A stretch of 64,000 nt of DNA from Variovorax sp. S12S4 (GTDB lineage: Bacteria; Pseudomonadota; Gammaproteobacteria; Burkholderiales; Burkholderiaceae_C): NCBI RefSeq assembly GCF_023195515.1, contig NZ_JALPKR020000002.1, positions 4,689,001-4,753,000 of the forward strand, read 5' to 3'. Below the pieces are notes generated by a model that saw only the letters and a program-made list of their open reading frames with translations, did not search any database and was not told where the DNA came from. The position numbers were made by a program, and so were the translations under genes. Shown one piece after another: positions 19,179-27,547 of the stretch; within the stretch, counting starts at the first letter, position 1, and each line of letters begins with the position of its first letter.

Positions 19179-20084
19179 ATGATTCAGGACTTCAAGGGCA
19201 AGACGGCCGTACTCACCGGCGCGGGTTCGGGCTTCGGGCTGGAGTGCGCACGCATCGGGGCCGCGCGCGGCATGAACCTGGTGCTGGTCGACGTGCAACA
19301 AGATGCGCTCGACAAGGCCCAGGCCGAGATGGAAGCCGCCGGCGCGCAGGTGCTCGCCCGCAAGGTCGACGTGTCTGATGCTGCGCAGATGGAGGCGCTC
19401 GCCCTTGCGGTGAAAGAGCGCTTCGGTGCGCCGCACTTCGTGTTCAACAATGCCGGCGTGGGCGCGGGCGGCCTGGTGTGGGAAAACACCGTGGCCGACT
19501 GGGAATGGGTGCTGGGCGTCGACCTGTGGGGCGTGATTCACGGTGTGCGCCTGTTCACGCCGATGATGCTCGAAGCTGCCGCCAAGGACCCGGGCTACCG
19601 CGGCCACATCACCAATACGGCCAGCATGGCGGGGTTGCTCACGCCGCCCAACATGGGCATTTACAACGCCGCCAAGGCGGCTGTGGTGAGCCTGACCGAA
19701 ACGCTTTACCAGGATCTGAACCTGGTGACCGACCAGATCGGCGCGAGCCTGCTTTGCCCATACTTCGTGCCCACCGGCATCACGAGCAGCGAGCGCAATC
19801 GGCCGAATGCGCCGAAGGAGACGGAGCTCACCAAGAGCCAGCTGATCGGCCAAGCCATGAGCAACAAGGCGGTGAGCAGCGGCAAGATCACGGCGGCCGA
19901 GGTGGCGGCGAAGGTGTTCGAGGCCATCAGCGACAACCAGTTCTACGTGTTCAGCCATCCGAAGGCGCTGGGCAATGTGCGCAGCCGCATGGAGAACATC
20001 GTCGCCGTCAAGAATCCGGCGGATCCGTTTCTCGAGCGGCCCGAGATCGGGCAGAAGCTGCGGGAGCAGTTGCGGGCGGCTTGA
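19179..20084 (+). CDS. Short-chain dehydrogenase/reductase
   Basis: SDR of 301 residues. TGAGSGFG cofactor motif, D37 after beta-2 (LVLVDVQQD), which suggests NAD preference, NNAGVGAGG, and Y162-x3-K166 in YNAAK are present. Longer than the classical 250 because of a C-terminal extension after residue 220 (SERNRPNAPKETELTKS onward). ATG at 19179 follows GAAGGAC. The substrate is not readable from sequence. Confidence 0.88.
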   Translation: MIQDFKGKTAVLTGAGSGFGLECARIGAARGMNLVLVDVQQDALDKAQAEMEAAGAQVLARKVDVSDAAQMEALALAVKERFGAPHFVFNNAGVGAGGLVWENTVADWEWVLGVDLWGVIHGVRLFTPMMLEAAAKDPGYRGHITNTASMAGLLTPPNMGIYNAAKAAVVSLTETLYQDLNLVTDQIGASLLCPYFVPTGITSSERNRPNAPKETELTKSQLIGQAMSNKAVSSGKITAAEVAAKVFEAISDNQFYVFSHPKALGNVRSRMENIVAVKNPADPFLERPEIGQKLREQLRAA

Positions 20085-20107
20085 TCGTTTGCGGCTACAA
20101 CCGGGGC

Positions 20108-20746
20108 ATGAATCCTTCGACTTCTCTCTCGATCCTTCAACTTCAGGACCTGGGCTTCGCATATCCGGACCAGCCCGCGCTGGCGTCCGGTTGGTCCGTG
20201 GCCATTGGGGAGGGCGTCACGCTGCTGTATGGCGACACCGGCACCGGAAAGTCCACCTTGCTCCGCGTGATGGCCGGCGCGCTGGCTGCGACCGGGCGGC
20301 TGACGGCAGTGGGCGCGCGGCTCGACCTCGCACCCGATGCCTATCGCCAGAACGTCTTCTTCTGCGACCCAACGACGGAAGCCTTCGACCAGGTCACGGC
20401 CCACGCATGCACGGCAACGCTCAGCGAAGGTGATGCGGGTTTCGATGAGGCTTCATGGCAAGCCCTCGTCGAAGGCTTCGCACTGACCCCGCATCTCGAG
20501 AAACCGATGTACATGCTCTCGACCGGCTCGAAGCGCAAGGTGTGGCTGGCGGCCGCACTGGCATCGGGACGTCCGCTGGTGCTGCTGGACGAGCCTACGG
20601 GTGCACTCGATGCCCGATCGATTCATCACCTGTGGAATGCGCTGGCCCGGCGCGCCGCGCAGCCCGGCCGAGCCGTGGTCGTTGCGAGCAGCGAGCGCGT
20701 CACCGCGGTGCCGCTTGCAGGTTGCATCGAGCTGCCGCTGCGCTGA
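20108..20746 (+). CDS. Orphan ABC ATPase, CcmA-like
   Basis: 212 residues of a single nucleotide-binding domain: Walker A GDTGTGKST, relaxed signature MLSTGSKRK, Walker B LVLLDEPTGALD. It starts 24 bases after the SDR stop. No permease or binding-protein gene adjoins it, and the next gene is a convergent membrane protein of another family. The H-loop reads VVASSE where a histidine is usual, so hydrolysis may be atypical. It may serve a transporter encoded elsewhere or act as a soluble ABC protein. Confidence 0.75.
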   Translation: MNPSTSLSILQLQDLGFAYPDQPALASGWSVAIGEGVTLLYGDTGTGKSTLLRVMAGALAATGRLTAVGARLDLAPDAYRQNVFFCDPTTEAFDQVTAHACTATLSEGDAGFDEASWQALVEGFALTPHLEKPMYMLSTGSKRKVWLAAALASGRPLVLLDEPTGALDARSIHHLWNALARRAAQPGRAVVVASSERVTAVPLAGCIELPLR

Positions 20747-20751
20747 AGCTT

Positions 20752-21396
20752 TCAGGCCGCCGGCGCTGAAGGAAGCTGCTTCTCCAGCAGCCGCAAGCCG
20801 AATGCCATGGCCAGGAAGATCACGGCAACCACCGCCGAGTTGAGCACCGCGCGCCCGAACCCCAGCGCACCGACATCCATGAACGGATACGGATACCAGC
20901 TGACGAACGCACCGCGCGCGAAGGTGTAGACGATCCATGCCAGCGGCAGCAGTACCGAAAGACCGATGGTGCCGCCGTCGATGCGCGGCCGCGGGCCGAC
21001 GAGCAACCAGCCGAGCACCGCGACGACCGGTGTCACGGTGTGCAGCAGAAAGTTGGCCAGTTGCCCGGACGGCGTCAACTCGCGCAGCCCGGTGAGCACG
21101 GTGTGGAAGACGATGCCCGTCACGGCAATGCTCAAGACGGCGGTCAACCGCAGCGGACGGAACAGTCGGCCATCGTGCGCGGGACGAAAAGCGAGCAGGG
21201 CGCTCGTGCCGCCGATGAGGATGTTCGCGTCGATGGTGAAGTAGCTGAAGAGCCGCACAAAGCGCTCGAGATGCGTCGGAGCGGCTCCCGCGCCACCGGT
21301 GATTGCTGCGGCAAGTTCGAGGCCGATGCCCGCCAGCGCGGCGAGTGCGACAACGCCGTGAAGAAGGCGTGCCAGTGCGACGTTCATGTTCTTCAA
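20752..21396 (-). CDS. Pr6Pr family integral membrane protein
   Basis: 214 residues with about six hydrophobic segments. Features recalled from the Pr6Pr/FAR-17a-AIG1-like family are FSYFTIDANILIGG, LLHTVTPVVAVLGW and YPYPFMDV; eukaryotic AIG1-type members hydrolyse fatty-acid esters of hydroxy fatty acids through Thr and His residues, and an NxLLHTVTP-like segment is present. Function in bacteria is not established. Ends 5 bases from the convergent ABC ATPase. Confidence 0.75.
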   Translation of the reverse strand: MKNMNVALARLLHGVVALAALAGIGLELAAAITGGAGAAPTHLERFVRLFSYFTIDANILIGGTSALLAFRPAHDGRLFRPLRLTAVLSIAVTGIVFHTVLTGLRELTPSGQLANFLLHTVTPVVAVLGWLLVGPRPRIDGGTIGLSVLLPLAWIVYTFARGAFVSWYPYPFMDVGALGFGRAVLNSAVVAVIFLAMAFGLRLLEKQLPSAPAA

Positions 21397-21427
21397 CTTG
21401 GGTGCCTTTCAGGTATGTGAGGCTGCA

Positions 21428-22357
21428 TCAAGCAACTGCCGCGCGCTGCGACGCGATCCAGTCCCAGACGCCGCGAATCGCCGGTTCATTTTCGCGTCCC
21501 TGCGCCGTCGCGAGAAAGTAGCTTCCGGTGTCCAGCGCCGGCCCGAAGGGCTGCACCAACGCGCCGCTGCGCAACTCTTCGGCCGCGAGTGTGAGGCTGA
21601 GCAGCGCCACGCCATGGCCCGCGAGTGCGGCGAGGATGGCGTGGGTTTCGTCGGAGAACGAGAGGCCCGCGGCCTTCATTGATCGGCCACGGGGCGGTGC
21701 AATGCCGGCCTCGCGAAACCATCTGGGCCAGGTTGCGGGCGCTGCGGCGCCGGGCTGCCAATCGGCGTGAATCAGCTGGTGCTTCGGCAAATCGCTCGCG
21801 CGTTTCAGGCCGAGCATCGGGCTGCACAGCGGTGCGTATTGCTCGGCCATCAACTCGCTCACAGTGAGACCGGGCCAGTTGCCGCTGCCGGAGCGCACGG
21901 CAATTTCGGCATCGCCACGCGCCAGGTCGACGAGCGTATCGCTGGCGTGCAGCCGCAGCTCGATGCCAGGGCATGCCTTGCCAAAGCCGGCCATGCGCGG
22001 CAGCACCCAGCGGGCGGCGAAAGCGGTGTTGGTGGTGAGCGTGACGGCCTGCAGTGCGGCTGGCTGGCGCAGCCTTTCGACTCCGGCTTCAAGCGCGTCG
22101 AAGCCTGCGTGCAAGTCGTCGAAAAGCCGCTGGCCCGCGGGTGTCAAAGCCAGCTGCCGCGTGAGCCGGCGAAACAGCGGCCGGCCGAGCGTGTCTTCGA
22201 GCGCGCGCACCTGGTGGCTGATGGCCGATGGCGTCACGGAAAGTTCGTGCGCCGCGCGCTGAAAGCTCAAATGCGCGGCCGCCGCTTCGAATGCGCGCAG
22301 CGAGAGCAGGGGTGGCAAGCTGCGCGGCCGGCGAACAGGTGAGATTATTTCATTCAT
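21428..22357 (-). CDS. LysR-family regulator, GcvA-like
   Basis: 309 residues. Winged helix-turn-helix at about 12-75 (LRAFEAAAAHLSFQRAAHEL, then SVTPSAISHQVRALED), then an effector-binding domain. The opening PLLSLRAFEAAAAHLSF is typical of the GcvA branch. Transcribed divergently from the azoreductase gene 110 bases away, so azoR is the likely target. The dyad at 22396-22408 is a candidate binding site. Confidence 0.9.
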   Translation of the reverse strand: MNEIISPVRRPRSLPPLLSLRAFEAAAAHLSFQRAAHELSVTPSAISHQVRALEDTLGRPLFRRLTRQLALTPAGQRLFDDLHAGFDALEAGVERLRQPAALQAVTLTTNTAFAARWVLPRMAGFGKACPGIELRLHASDTLVDLARGDAEIAVRSGSGNWPGLTVSELMAEQYAPLCSPMLGLKRASDLPKHQLIHADWQPGAAAPATWPRWFREAGIAPPRGRSMKAAGLSFSDETHAILAALAGHGVALLSLTLAAEELRSGALVQPFGPALDTGSYFLATAQGRENEPAIRGVWDWIASQRAAVA

Positions 22358-22395
22358 CGATGGAGAAATGATCGTTTGTAGGAGTCCGGCCTCGT

Positions 22396-22408
22396 CTCTA
22401 GATTAGAG
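22396..22408. promoter_or_regulatory. LysR-type box between regulator and azoreductase
   Basis: CTCTA-GAT-TAGAG is a perfect 5-3-5 dyad, and TCTCTAGATTAGA fits T-N11-A, the classical LysR core. It lies in the middle of the divergent region, and a weak promoter (TTGTAG 22376-22381, TAGATT 22399-22404, 17-bp spacing) for azoR overlaps it. Consistent with autoregulation and inducer-dependent control. Confidence 0.5.
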
Positions 22409-22467
22409 GCCTGTGCAGTCATTTTGAACGCGCCGAACAGAACAGATCAACTCACTCATTGACGACC

Positions 22468-23172
22468 ATGAATCTTCTCCATATCGACACCAGCGCCCGT
22501 CCCGGGCTTTCCGGTATCGACCCTCACGGCTCGCACACGCGCCGGCTCTCCGCGCGCTTTGTCGAGCGCTGGCGCCAGGCCCGCCCCGATGACCGCATCG
22601 ATTACCTTGACGTGGGCCAGCATCCTCCGGCGCACGTCAATGGCCGCTGGATTCATGCGGCTTTCACTCCGCCCGCCGAGCGCGAGCCCTGGATGGCCGA
22701 GGCACTGGCCGAGAGCGACCGGCTCGTCGACCAGCTGGTTGCCGCCGACGTGATCGTGGTGGGCTTGCCGATGTACAACTTCAGCGTGCCCGCGCAGTTC
22801 AAGGCCTACATCGACAACATCGTGCGTGTGGGCCGCACCTTCGGTTTCGACCGTGCGCGCGGCGCCGTGCCGTACTGGCCGATGCTCGCGGATGCGGGCA
22901 AGCGCATGGTGCTGCTTGGTGCGCGCGGCGATCACGGCTATGGCCCGGGCGGACGCATCGCGCACCTGAACCATACCGAGAGCTCGGTGCGTTCCGTGTT
23001 CGGCTACATCGGCATTACCGATGTGTACGAGGCGGCGGTGGAGTCCGACGAATTCGGCGGCGAGGAGCTCGCGCAATCGCTTCGCAAGGCCGAGCAGGAA
23101 GTCGACCGCCTGGTGGACCAACTTGGCGGAGCTCTGGCGAACGAGCGCTCTGCCAACGCCGCGCTGGTCTAG
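22468..23172 (+). CDS. azoR: FMN-dependent NADH-azoreductase / NAD(P)H quinone oxidoreductase
   Basis: 234 residues of flavodoxin-like fold. LLHIDTSARPG with the downstream SHTRRLS phosphate-binding serine segment, and VVGLPMYNFSVPAQFKAYIDNI around the flavin site, are AzoR landmarks. Reduces quinones and azo dyes by two-electron transfer. ATG at 22468 is preferred to the in-frame TTG three codons upstream; neither has a strong ribosome site. The N-terminus has a short insertion (GIDPHG) before the P-loop-like serine. Confidence 0.88.
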   Translation: MNLLHIDTSARPGLSGIDPHGSHTRRLSARFVERWRQARPDDRIDYLDVGQHPPAHVNGRWIHAAFTPPAEREPWMAEALAESDRLVDQLVAADVIVVGLPMYNFSVPAQFKAYIDNIVRVGRTFGFDRARGAVPYWPMLADAGKRMVLLGARGDHGYGPGGRIAHLNHTESSVRSVFGYIGITDVYEAAVESDEFGGEELAQSLRKAEQEVDRLVDQLGGALANERSANAALV

Positions 23173-23194
23173 GCGTTCATCTACCTCGGCCGGC

Positions 23195-24226
23195 TCATAC
23201 CGCCACAGGGCTGCGCTCTGCAAACTGCCCGTTCCAGTACGGGTAGTAAGGGTAGGGCGGCGTCACGGCGCTGGCCGCATCGAGCCGCTTGATCTGCTCC
23301 GCGCTGAGCTGCCAGCCAAGTGCGCCGAGGTTCTGCTTGAACTGCTCTTCGTTGCGAGCACCGATCAGCACGCTCGAAACGGTGGGCCGCTGCAGCAGCC
23401 AGTTGAGCGCGATCTGCGGCACGGTCTTGCCGGTTTCCTCGGCCACTTGGTCCATGGCATCGACCACGCGGTACAGGCGCTCGTCATCCACGGGCGGTGC
23501 GAAGCCGGCGGTTTCGTGCAGGCGGCTGCCGGCGGGCAGCGGCTGGCCGCGGCGCACCTTGCCCGTGAGGCGGCCCCAACCCAACGGGCTCCAGACGATG
23601 GCACCCAGCCCTTGGTCCATGCCCAGCGGCATCAGCTCGAATTCGTAATCCCGGCCGATCAGCGAGTAATAGGTCTGGTTGGCCACGAAGCGCTGCAGCC
23701 CGAGCCGGTCGGAGGCCGAGAGCGATTTCATCAGCTGCCAGCCCGAGAAGTTCGATGCGCCGATGAGCCGCACCTTGCCCGCGCGCACCAGGTCGTCGAG
23801 CGTGTCGAGCACCATCTCGACCGGCGTCATCGCATCGAAAGCGTGCAGCTGCAGGATGTCGATGTAGTCGGTGTCCAGGCGCTTGAGCGCGGCCTCCGTT
23901 GCGGCGATCAGGTGGTGGCGCGAGGCGCCGACGTCGTTCGGCCCGTCGCCTACGCGCAGCGAGAGCTTGGTCGAGATGATGGCCTTGTCGCGCCGGCCCT
24001 TGAGCGCGGCACCGAGTATCGATTCGGACGCGCCGTTCGAATACACGTCGGCCGTGTCGAACAGCGTCACGCCCGCATCGAGCGCCAGGTCGACGATGCC
24101 GCGCGCGCCCTCGACGTCGGTGTTGCCCCAGGCACTGAAGAGTGGGCCTTGCCCGCCGAAAGTGCCGGCGCCGAAGCCGAGTGCGGGGACCTTGAAGCCG
24201 GAGCGGCCGAGAAAGCGTTGTTCCAT
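23195..24226 (-). CDS. Aldo/keto reductase
   Basis: 343-residue TIM-barrel NADPH oxidoreductase. The catalytic tetrad is visible: D and Y in LFDTADVYSNG, K in IISTKLS, H in DILQLHAFD. RFLGRSGFKVPALGFGAGTFGG is the standard opening strand. The start at 24226 was chosen for the family N-terminus and the AAGGACAC ribosome site; the frame is open much further upstream but enters the MFS gene. Shares direction with the MFS gene 35 bases upstream. Confidence 0.92.
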   Translation of the reverse strand: MEQRFLGRSGFKVPALGFGAGTFGGQGPLFSAWGNTDVEGARGIVDLALDAGVTLFDTADVYSNGASESILGAALKGRRDKAIISTKLSLRVGDGPNDVGASRHHLIAATEAALKRLDTDYIDILQLHAFDAMTPVEMVLDTLDDLVRAGKVRLIGASNFSGWQLMKSLSASDRLGLQRFVANQTYYSLIGRDYEFELMPLGMDQGLGAIVWSPLGWGRLTGKVRRGQPLPAGSRLHETAGFAPPVDDERLYRVVDAMDQVAEETGKTVPQIALNWLLQRPTVSSVLIGARNEEQFKQNLGALGWQLSAEQIKRLDAASAVTPPYPYYPYWNGQFAERSPVAV

Positions 24227-24261
24227 GATGGTGTCCTTGTAGTTGTCGTTGAGTAGTGTTT

Positions 24262-25458
24262 TCAGGCCTGCGCCGAAGTGGCACAGTCGGCCGGAGCGTC
24301 GTTGTTGCTCTCGCGCCGGTCGAGCGAGCGGCTCCAGAGTGCAATCGCCAGGCCTACCAGCGTGAGCAGCGCAGCCACCCAACCAAGAGAGCGCAGGCCA
24401 GGGCCGTGGTCGATGACTGCGCCGCCAGCCCACGCGCCGAGCGCGTTGCCCAGGTTGAAGGCCGCGATGTTCAGACTCGACGCCAGGTTCTGCCCGGCGC
24501 CCGAAGCCTTCTCGAGCACGCGCAGCTGCATGGGCGCCACCGTCGCGAAAGAAGCGATGCCGAGCAGGCCGACGAACACCACGGCGGTGAACGGCGTGCC
24601 GATGGTGAATTGCATTGCGCCGAGCACGGCGGCCAGCGCCACCAGCGTGCCGATCACGGCGGGCATCGTTGCGCGGTCGGCCAGCTTGCCGCCCAGGATG
24701 TTGCCCACCGCAAGGCCGCCGCCGAACACCAGCAGGATTGGCGACACGGCCGATTCCGGCAGGCCGGTGACTTGCGTCAGCAAGGGCTGGATGTAGGTGA
24801 ACACCACGAACACGCCCGCAAAGCCGAGCACCGTCATCGCCAGCCCCAGCAGCACTTGGGGCCTTGCGAGCACCGCAAGCTCGTCGCGCAGCGGCGCCGG
24901 CTTGGCCTCGCCCTTGACGCGGGGCACGAAGATCGCGAGCACCGCAAACGCCAGCACGCCGATCAGCGTCACGGCCCAGAAGGTGGCGCGCCATCCGTAC
25001 TGCAGGCCAAGCCATGCACCCGCCGGCACGCCGAGCAGCGTGGCGGCCGTGAGGCCGGTGAACATGATGGCAATGGCCGAGGCGCGGCGCTCCGGCGCCA
25101 CAAGGCCCGTGGCCACCACCGAGCCCACGCCGAAGAAGGTGCCATGCGCGAGCGAGGTGACGACGCGCGCGGCCATCAGCAGCTCGTAGTTGGGCGCGAG
25201 CGCGCAGGCCAGGTTGCCGAGCGTGAAGATCGCCATCAGCGCCAGCAGCACGGTCTTGCGCGGCAGCTTGCGGGTGGCAATGGTGAGCATGGGCGCGCCG
25301 ACCGCAACGCCGAGCGCATAGCCCGAGATCAGCAAGCCGGCGGCGGTAATGGAGACATGAAGATCCGCCGAGACCTGCATGAGCAGGCCCATGATGACGA
25401 ATTCGGTAGTGCCTATTCCGAAGGCACCGGCGGTAAGGGCGAGTAGAGCAATTGGCAT
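24262..25458 (-). CDS. MFS efflux transporter, DHA1 AraJ/YdhP-like
   Basis: 398 residues, 12 predicted membrane helices. It starts with MPIALLALTAGAFGIGTTEF, a hallmark of AraJ/YdhP/SotB-type sugar or drug exporters. Followed by the aldo/keto reductase on the same strand and opposed to a LysR gene, which probably controls both. Likely exports a toxic or excess small molecule; substrate unknown. Confidence 0.88.
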   Translation of the reverse strand: MPIALLALTAGAFGIGTTEFVIMGLLMQVSADLHVSITAAGLLISGYALGVAVGAPMLTIATRKLPRKTVLLALMAIFTLGNLACALAPNYELLMAARVVTSLAHGTFFGVGSVVATGLVAPERRASAIAIMFTGLTAATLLGVPAGAWLGLQYGWRATFWAVTLIGVLAFAVLAIFVPRVKGEAKPAPLRDELAVLARPQVLLGLAMTVLGFAGVFVVFTYIQPLLTQVTGLPESAVSPILLVFGGGLAVGNILGGKLADRATMPAVIGTLVALAAVLGAMQFTIGTPFTAVVFVGLLGIASFATVAPMQLRVLEKASGAGQNLASSLNIAAFNLGNALGAWAGGAVIDHGPGLRSLGWVAALLTLVGLAIALWSRSLDRRESNNDAPADCATSAQA

Positions 25459-25518
25459 GATGGCTCTACTGTGCGGGTTATCCCCATGGATGACTAGAAT
25501 GCCGGCTGTACATAGACT

Positions 25519-25535
25519 TGTGAATTGAAGTCACA
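25519..25535. promoter_or_regulatory. TGTGA-N7-TCACA dyad in the MFS/LysR divergent region
   Basis: Perfect 5-bp inverted repeat with a 7-bp centre, 21 bases before the LysR start codon. It fits a LysR regulator site (T-N11-A is present within it) and also resembles a CRP/FNR-type site, though CRP sites normally have a 6-bp centre. Autoregulation by the adjacent LysR is preferred. Confidence 0.45.
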
Positions 25536-25556
25536 GCTGAAAACCGAGGAGCCGCC

Positions 25557-26603
25557 ATGCCGCGTATCGATGTGAACCGCTCCGGTGAAATGGAGGCCTT
25601 CGTACAGGTGGTCGAATCCGGCGGCTTTTCCGCCGCGGCGCGCCTGCTCGACATGACACCTTCCGCGGTAAGCAAGCTCGTCGCGCGGCTCGAACTGCGG
25701 CTTGGCATTCAGCTGGTGCACCGCTCCACGCGCAAACTGCAGCTTACGCCCGAAGGCCTGCATTTCTACGAGCGCAGCACGCGCGTGCTGGCCGACATGG
25801 ATGAGGCCGAGCGCTGCGCCGCCGCGGGCGCCGCGCCGCGCGGGCGGGTGAGCATCAACGCGAGCGTGTCTTTCGGGCACCACAAGCTGGTGCCGCTGGT
25901 GCCCAGGCTGCTCGAGCTGCATCCGCAAATCACGCTGGACATTGCACTGACCGACCGCATCGTCGACCTGATGGACGAGCGCGCGGACATCGCGATCCGC
26001 TGGGGGCAGTTGCCGCCCTCAGACCTGGTGGCGCGGCGCCTCGGCGAAACCAGCCAGGCCATCGTGGCCTCGCCCGACTATCTTGCAAAGTACGGCACAC
26101 CGCACACGCCGCAGGAACTGGAAGCGCACAACAGGTTGGGCTGGAGCTACCGGCGCAATACGCCTGATTGGCCGTTGCGTGTCGATGGGCGAATGATCTC
26201 GCTGCCCGTGGCCGGGCCGGTGCGCGCGGGCGACGGCGAAACCTTGCGGCAGTTGGCGATTGCGGGCGCGGGCGTGGCGCGGCTGTCGCTGTATCACATC
26301 CAGCACGACATCGATGCGGGCCGGCTGGTGCCGCTGCTGCAGGAATTCAACCCCGCCGAGGTGGAGCCGATTCACGCGGTGTACATCGGCAAGGCCGGCA
26401 CCTTGCCTGCACGGGTGCGCGCGGTGCTCGACTTTCTGGTGGCGTGCTCGGGCGTGGGGGAGGGCGCTACACGATCAAGCGAACCGAGCCGATGCCGGCA
26501 AATTCCGCCGTCACCTGATCGCCGCGGCTGCAGGGAAGCAGGCCCACCCACGAGCCGGTTGTCACGATGGTGCCGGCCGGCGCGGTATGGCCGTGTCGCG
26601 TGA
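25557..26603 (+). CDS. LysR-family regulator with antisense-overlapping tail
   Basis: DNA-binding domain at 10-70 (MEAFVQVVESGGFSAAARLL, SAVSKLVARLELRLGIQLVHR), effector domain to about residue 305; ribosome site GAGGAG at 25546-25551. Divergent from the MFS exporter, its likely target. LysR proteins of this branch are about 300-310 residues; this frame runs to 348. The last 45 codons (26467-26603) lie antisense to the hydratase gene on the other strand and give an Arg/Ser/Pro-rich tail. The natural stop may have been lost by a small indel near 26460. Confidence 0.88.
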   Translation: MPRIDVNRSGEMEAFVQVVESGGFSAAARLLDMTPSAVSKLVARLELRLGIQLVHRSTRKLQLTPEGLHFYERSTRVLADMDEAERCAAAGAAPRGRVSINASVSFGHHKLVPLVPRLLELHPQITLDIALTDRIVDLMDERADIAIRWGQLPPSDLVARRLGETSQAIVASPDYLAKYGTPHTPQELEAHNRLGWSYRRNTPDWPLRVDGRMISLPVAGPVRAGDGETLRQLAIAGAGVARLSLYHIQHDIDAGRLVPLLQEFNPAEVEPIHAVYIGKAGTLPARVRAVLDFLVACSGVGEGATRSSEPSRCRQIPPSPDRRGCREAGPPTSRLSRWCRPARYGRVA

Positions 26604-27237
26604 TGTGGCGCAGCCAGATGGGCAGCAGCCACGCCGGGTCGGCGAGCGGATGGGTGCCTTCGCGCACCACGGTTTCCGCATTGCCGACTTTTGTTTCGCA
26701 GTGCTGCGAAGCCCAATCGACGGCCGCATAAGGCTGCCATTCGCCGAGAACCAGCGCGCCATGCACTTGCGAATCCGAAAGGCGCAGCAACGGGGGCGTA
26801 GCGGCCAGGTCTTGCCAACGCGAATCGACGATTTCCACCGAGACCGCCATGGCATCGATCAGCGAAGCCGCGTCCTGGTGGTCGAGCTTCGCGGCCATGG
26901 CGGGTGTCACGTCCTGTCCGAGCCGCAGGGCGATCTCAGCTTCGATGCCGGGCGCGTGAAAAACCAAGTCGCTGAAGTCCGCCGGGCTCGTGCGCACGCC
27001 GTGTGGAGGCAGCGGCGCATGCGTGAGCGTCACGCTTCTGGAGGCGCCGCCGGATTTCCAATGGACCGGAACGGCACGGTCACCAAACCAGCCGAGCGCA
27101 GCCGCTACTGCGTCCTGGACTTCGTAGGCCTGAGTTGCGTCTTGCAGCGCGTCGGTCCAGGGGGCGGCATCGAGGGGGGCGTTGCTTCGGCGGGCTGCAA
27201 CGAGCGCATCGGTCAGGGCTGTCATTTGTGAGGTCAT
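26467..27237 (-). CDS. 2-keto-4-pentenoate hydratase / fumarylacetoacetase-superfamily protein
   Basis: 256 residues, MhpD-type length. GIEAEIALRLGQDV carries the metal-binding E-x-E, and VSVEIVDSRWQD the second acidic ligand region; GTIVTTGSWVG is the C-terminal strand near the active site. In meta-cleavage pathways such enzymes hydrate 2-hydroxypenta-2,4-dienoate. No dioxygenase genes are nearby, so its pathway is open. Its 3' end overlaps the LysR tail by 137 bases. Confidence 0.85.
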   Translation of the reverse strand: MTSQMTALTDALVAARRSNAPLDAAPWTDALQDATQAYEVQDAVAAALGWFGDRAVPVHWKSGGASRSVTLTHAPLPPHGVRTSPADFSDLVFHAPGIEAEIALRLGQDVTPAMAAKLDHQDAASLIDAMAVSVEIVDSRWQDLAATPPLLRLSDSQVHGALVLGEWQPYAAVDWASQHCETKVGNAETVVREGTHPLADPAWLLPIWLRHITRHGHTAPAGTIVTTGSWVGLLPCSRGDQVTAEFAGIGSVRLIV

Positions 27238-27282
27238 CTTGTGATTTTGTCAGTTGCGTCCTGGGCGAGTGCAAAGGCCATC

Positions 27283-27494
27283 GGGTACTCCCCTCCGCGA
27301 ATGTCCCCCGGCCTTCGGCCTCCTCCTTTATTTCGCTGCGCGGAGCACCGGATGCCCTGTGCACCGGAGCACGCTGCTGGTGCACCGCTGATCAACGACC
27401 AGCGCGTATGACGCACACGTCGATGGGGTGCCTTGCGCAGCGAAATAAAGGAGGAGGGGCGCAGCCCCGGGGACATTCGCGGAGAAAGGTACCC
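27283..27494. repeat. Long inverted repeat (two arms of about 60 bp, 93-bp centre)
   Basis: The only stretch above 300 bases without a gene (27238-27547) holds this element. Left arm 27283-27341 and right arm 27435-27494 are near-perfect reverse complements: tccgcgaatgtcccc and cctcctttatttcgctgcgc are identical, with a few mismatches and one indel between. The centre (27342-27434) keeps a weaker inverted likeness. No transposase or clear target-site duplication is visible. It may be a MITE-like or Comamonadaceae-type intergenic repeat, and as RNA it would form a long hairpin able to end transcription from both sides. Confidence 0.75.
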
Positions 27495-27547
27495 CGTCGG
27501 CGGGTGCGCCGCCCTGAATCCCCTGAACCCGTCAACAAGGCAGCAAG

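Noticed and set aside
23195-25015. One 606-residue minus-strand fusion protein of MFS and aldo/keto reductase
   Set aside because: The upstream half is the MFS gene in a wrong frame; the reductase has a good start and ribosome site at 24226.
25519-25535. CRP site
   Set aside because: The centre is 7 bp instead of 6 and the place fits the adjacent LysR regulator better; kept only as an alternative.
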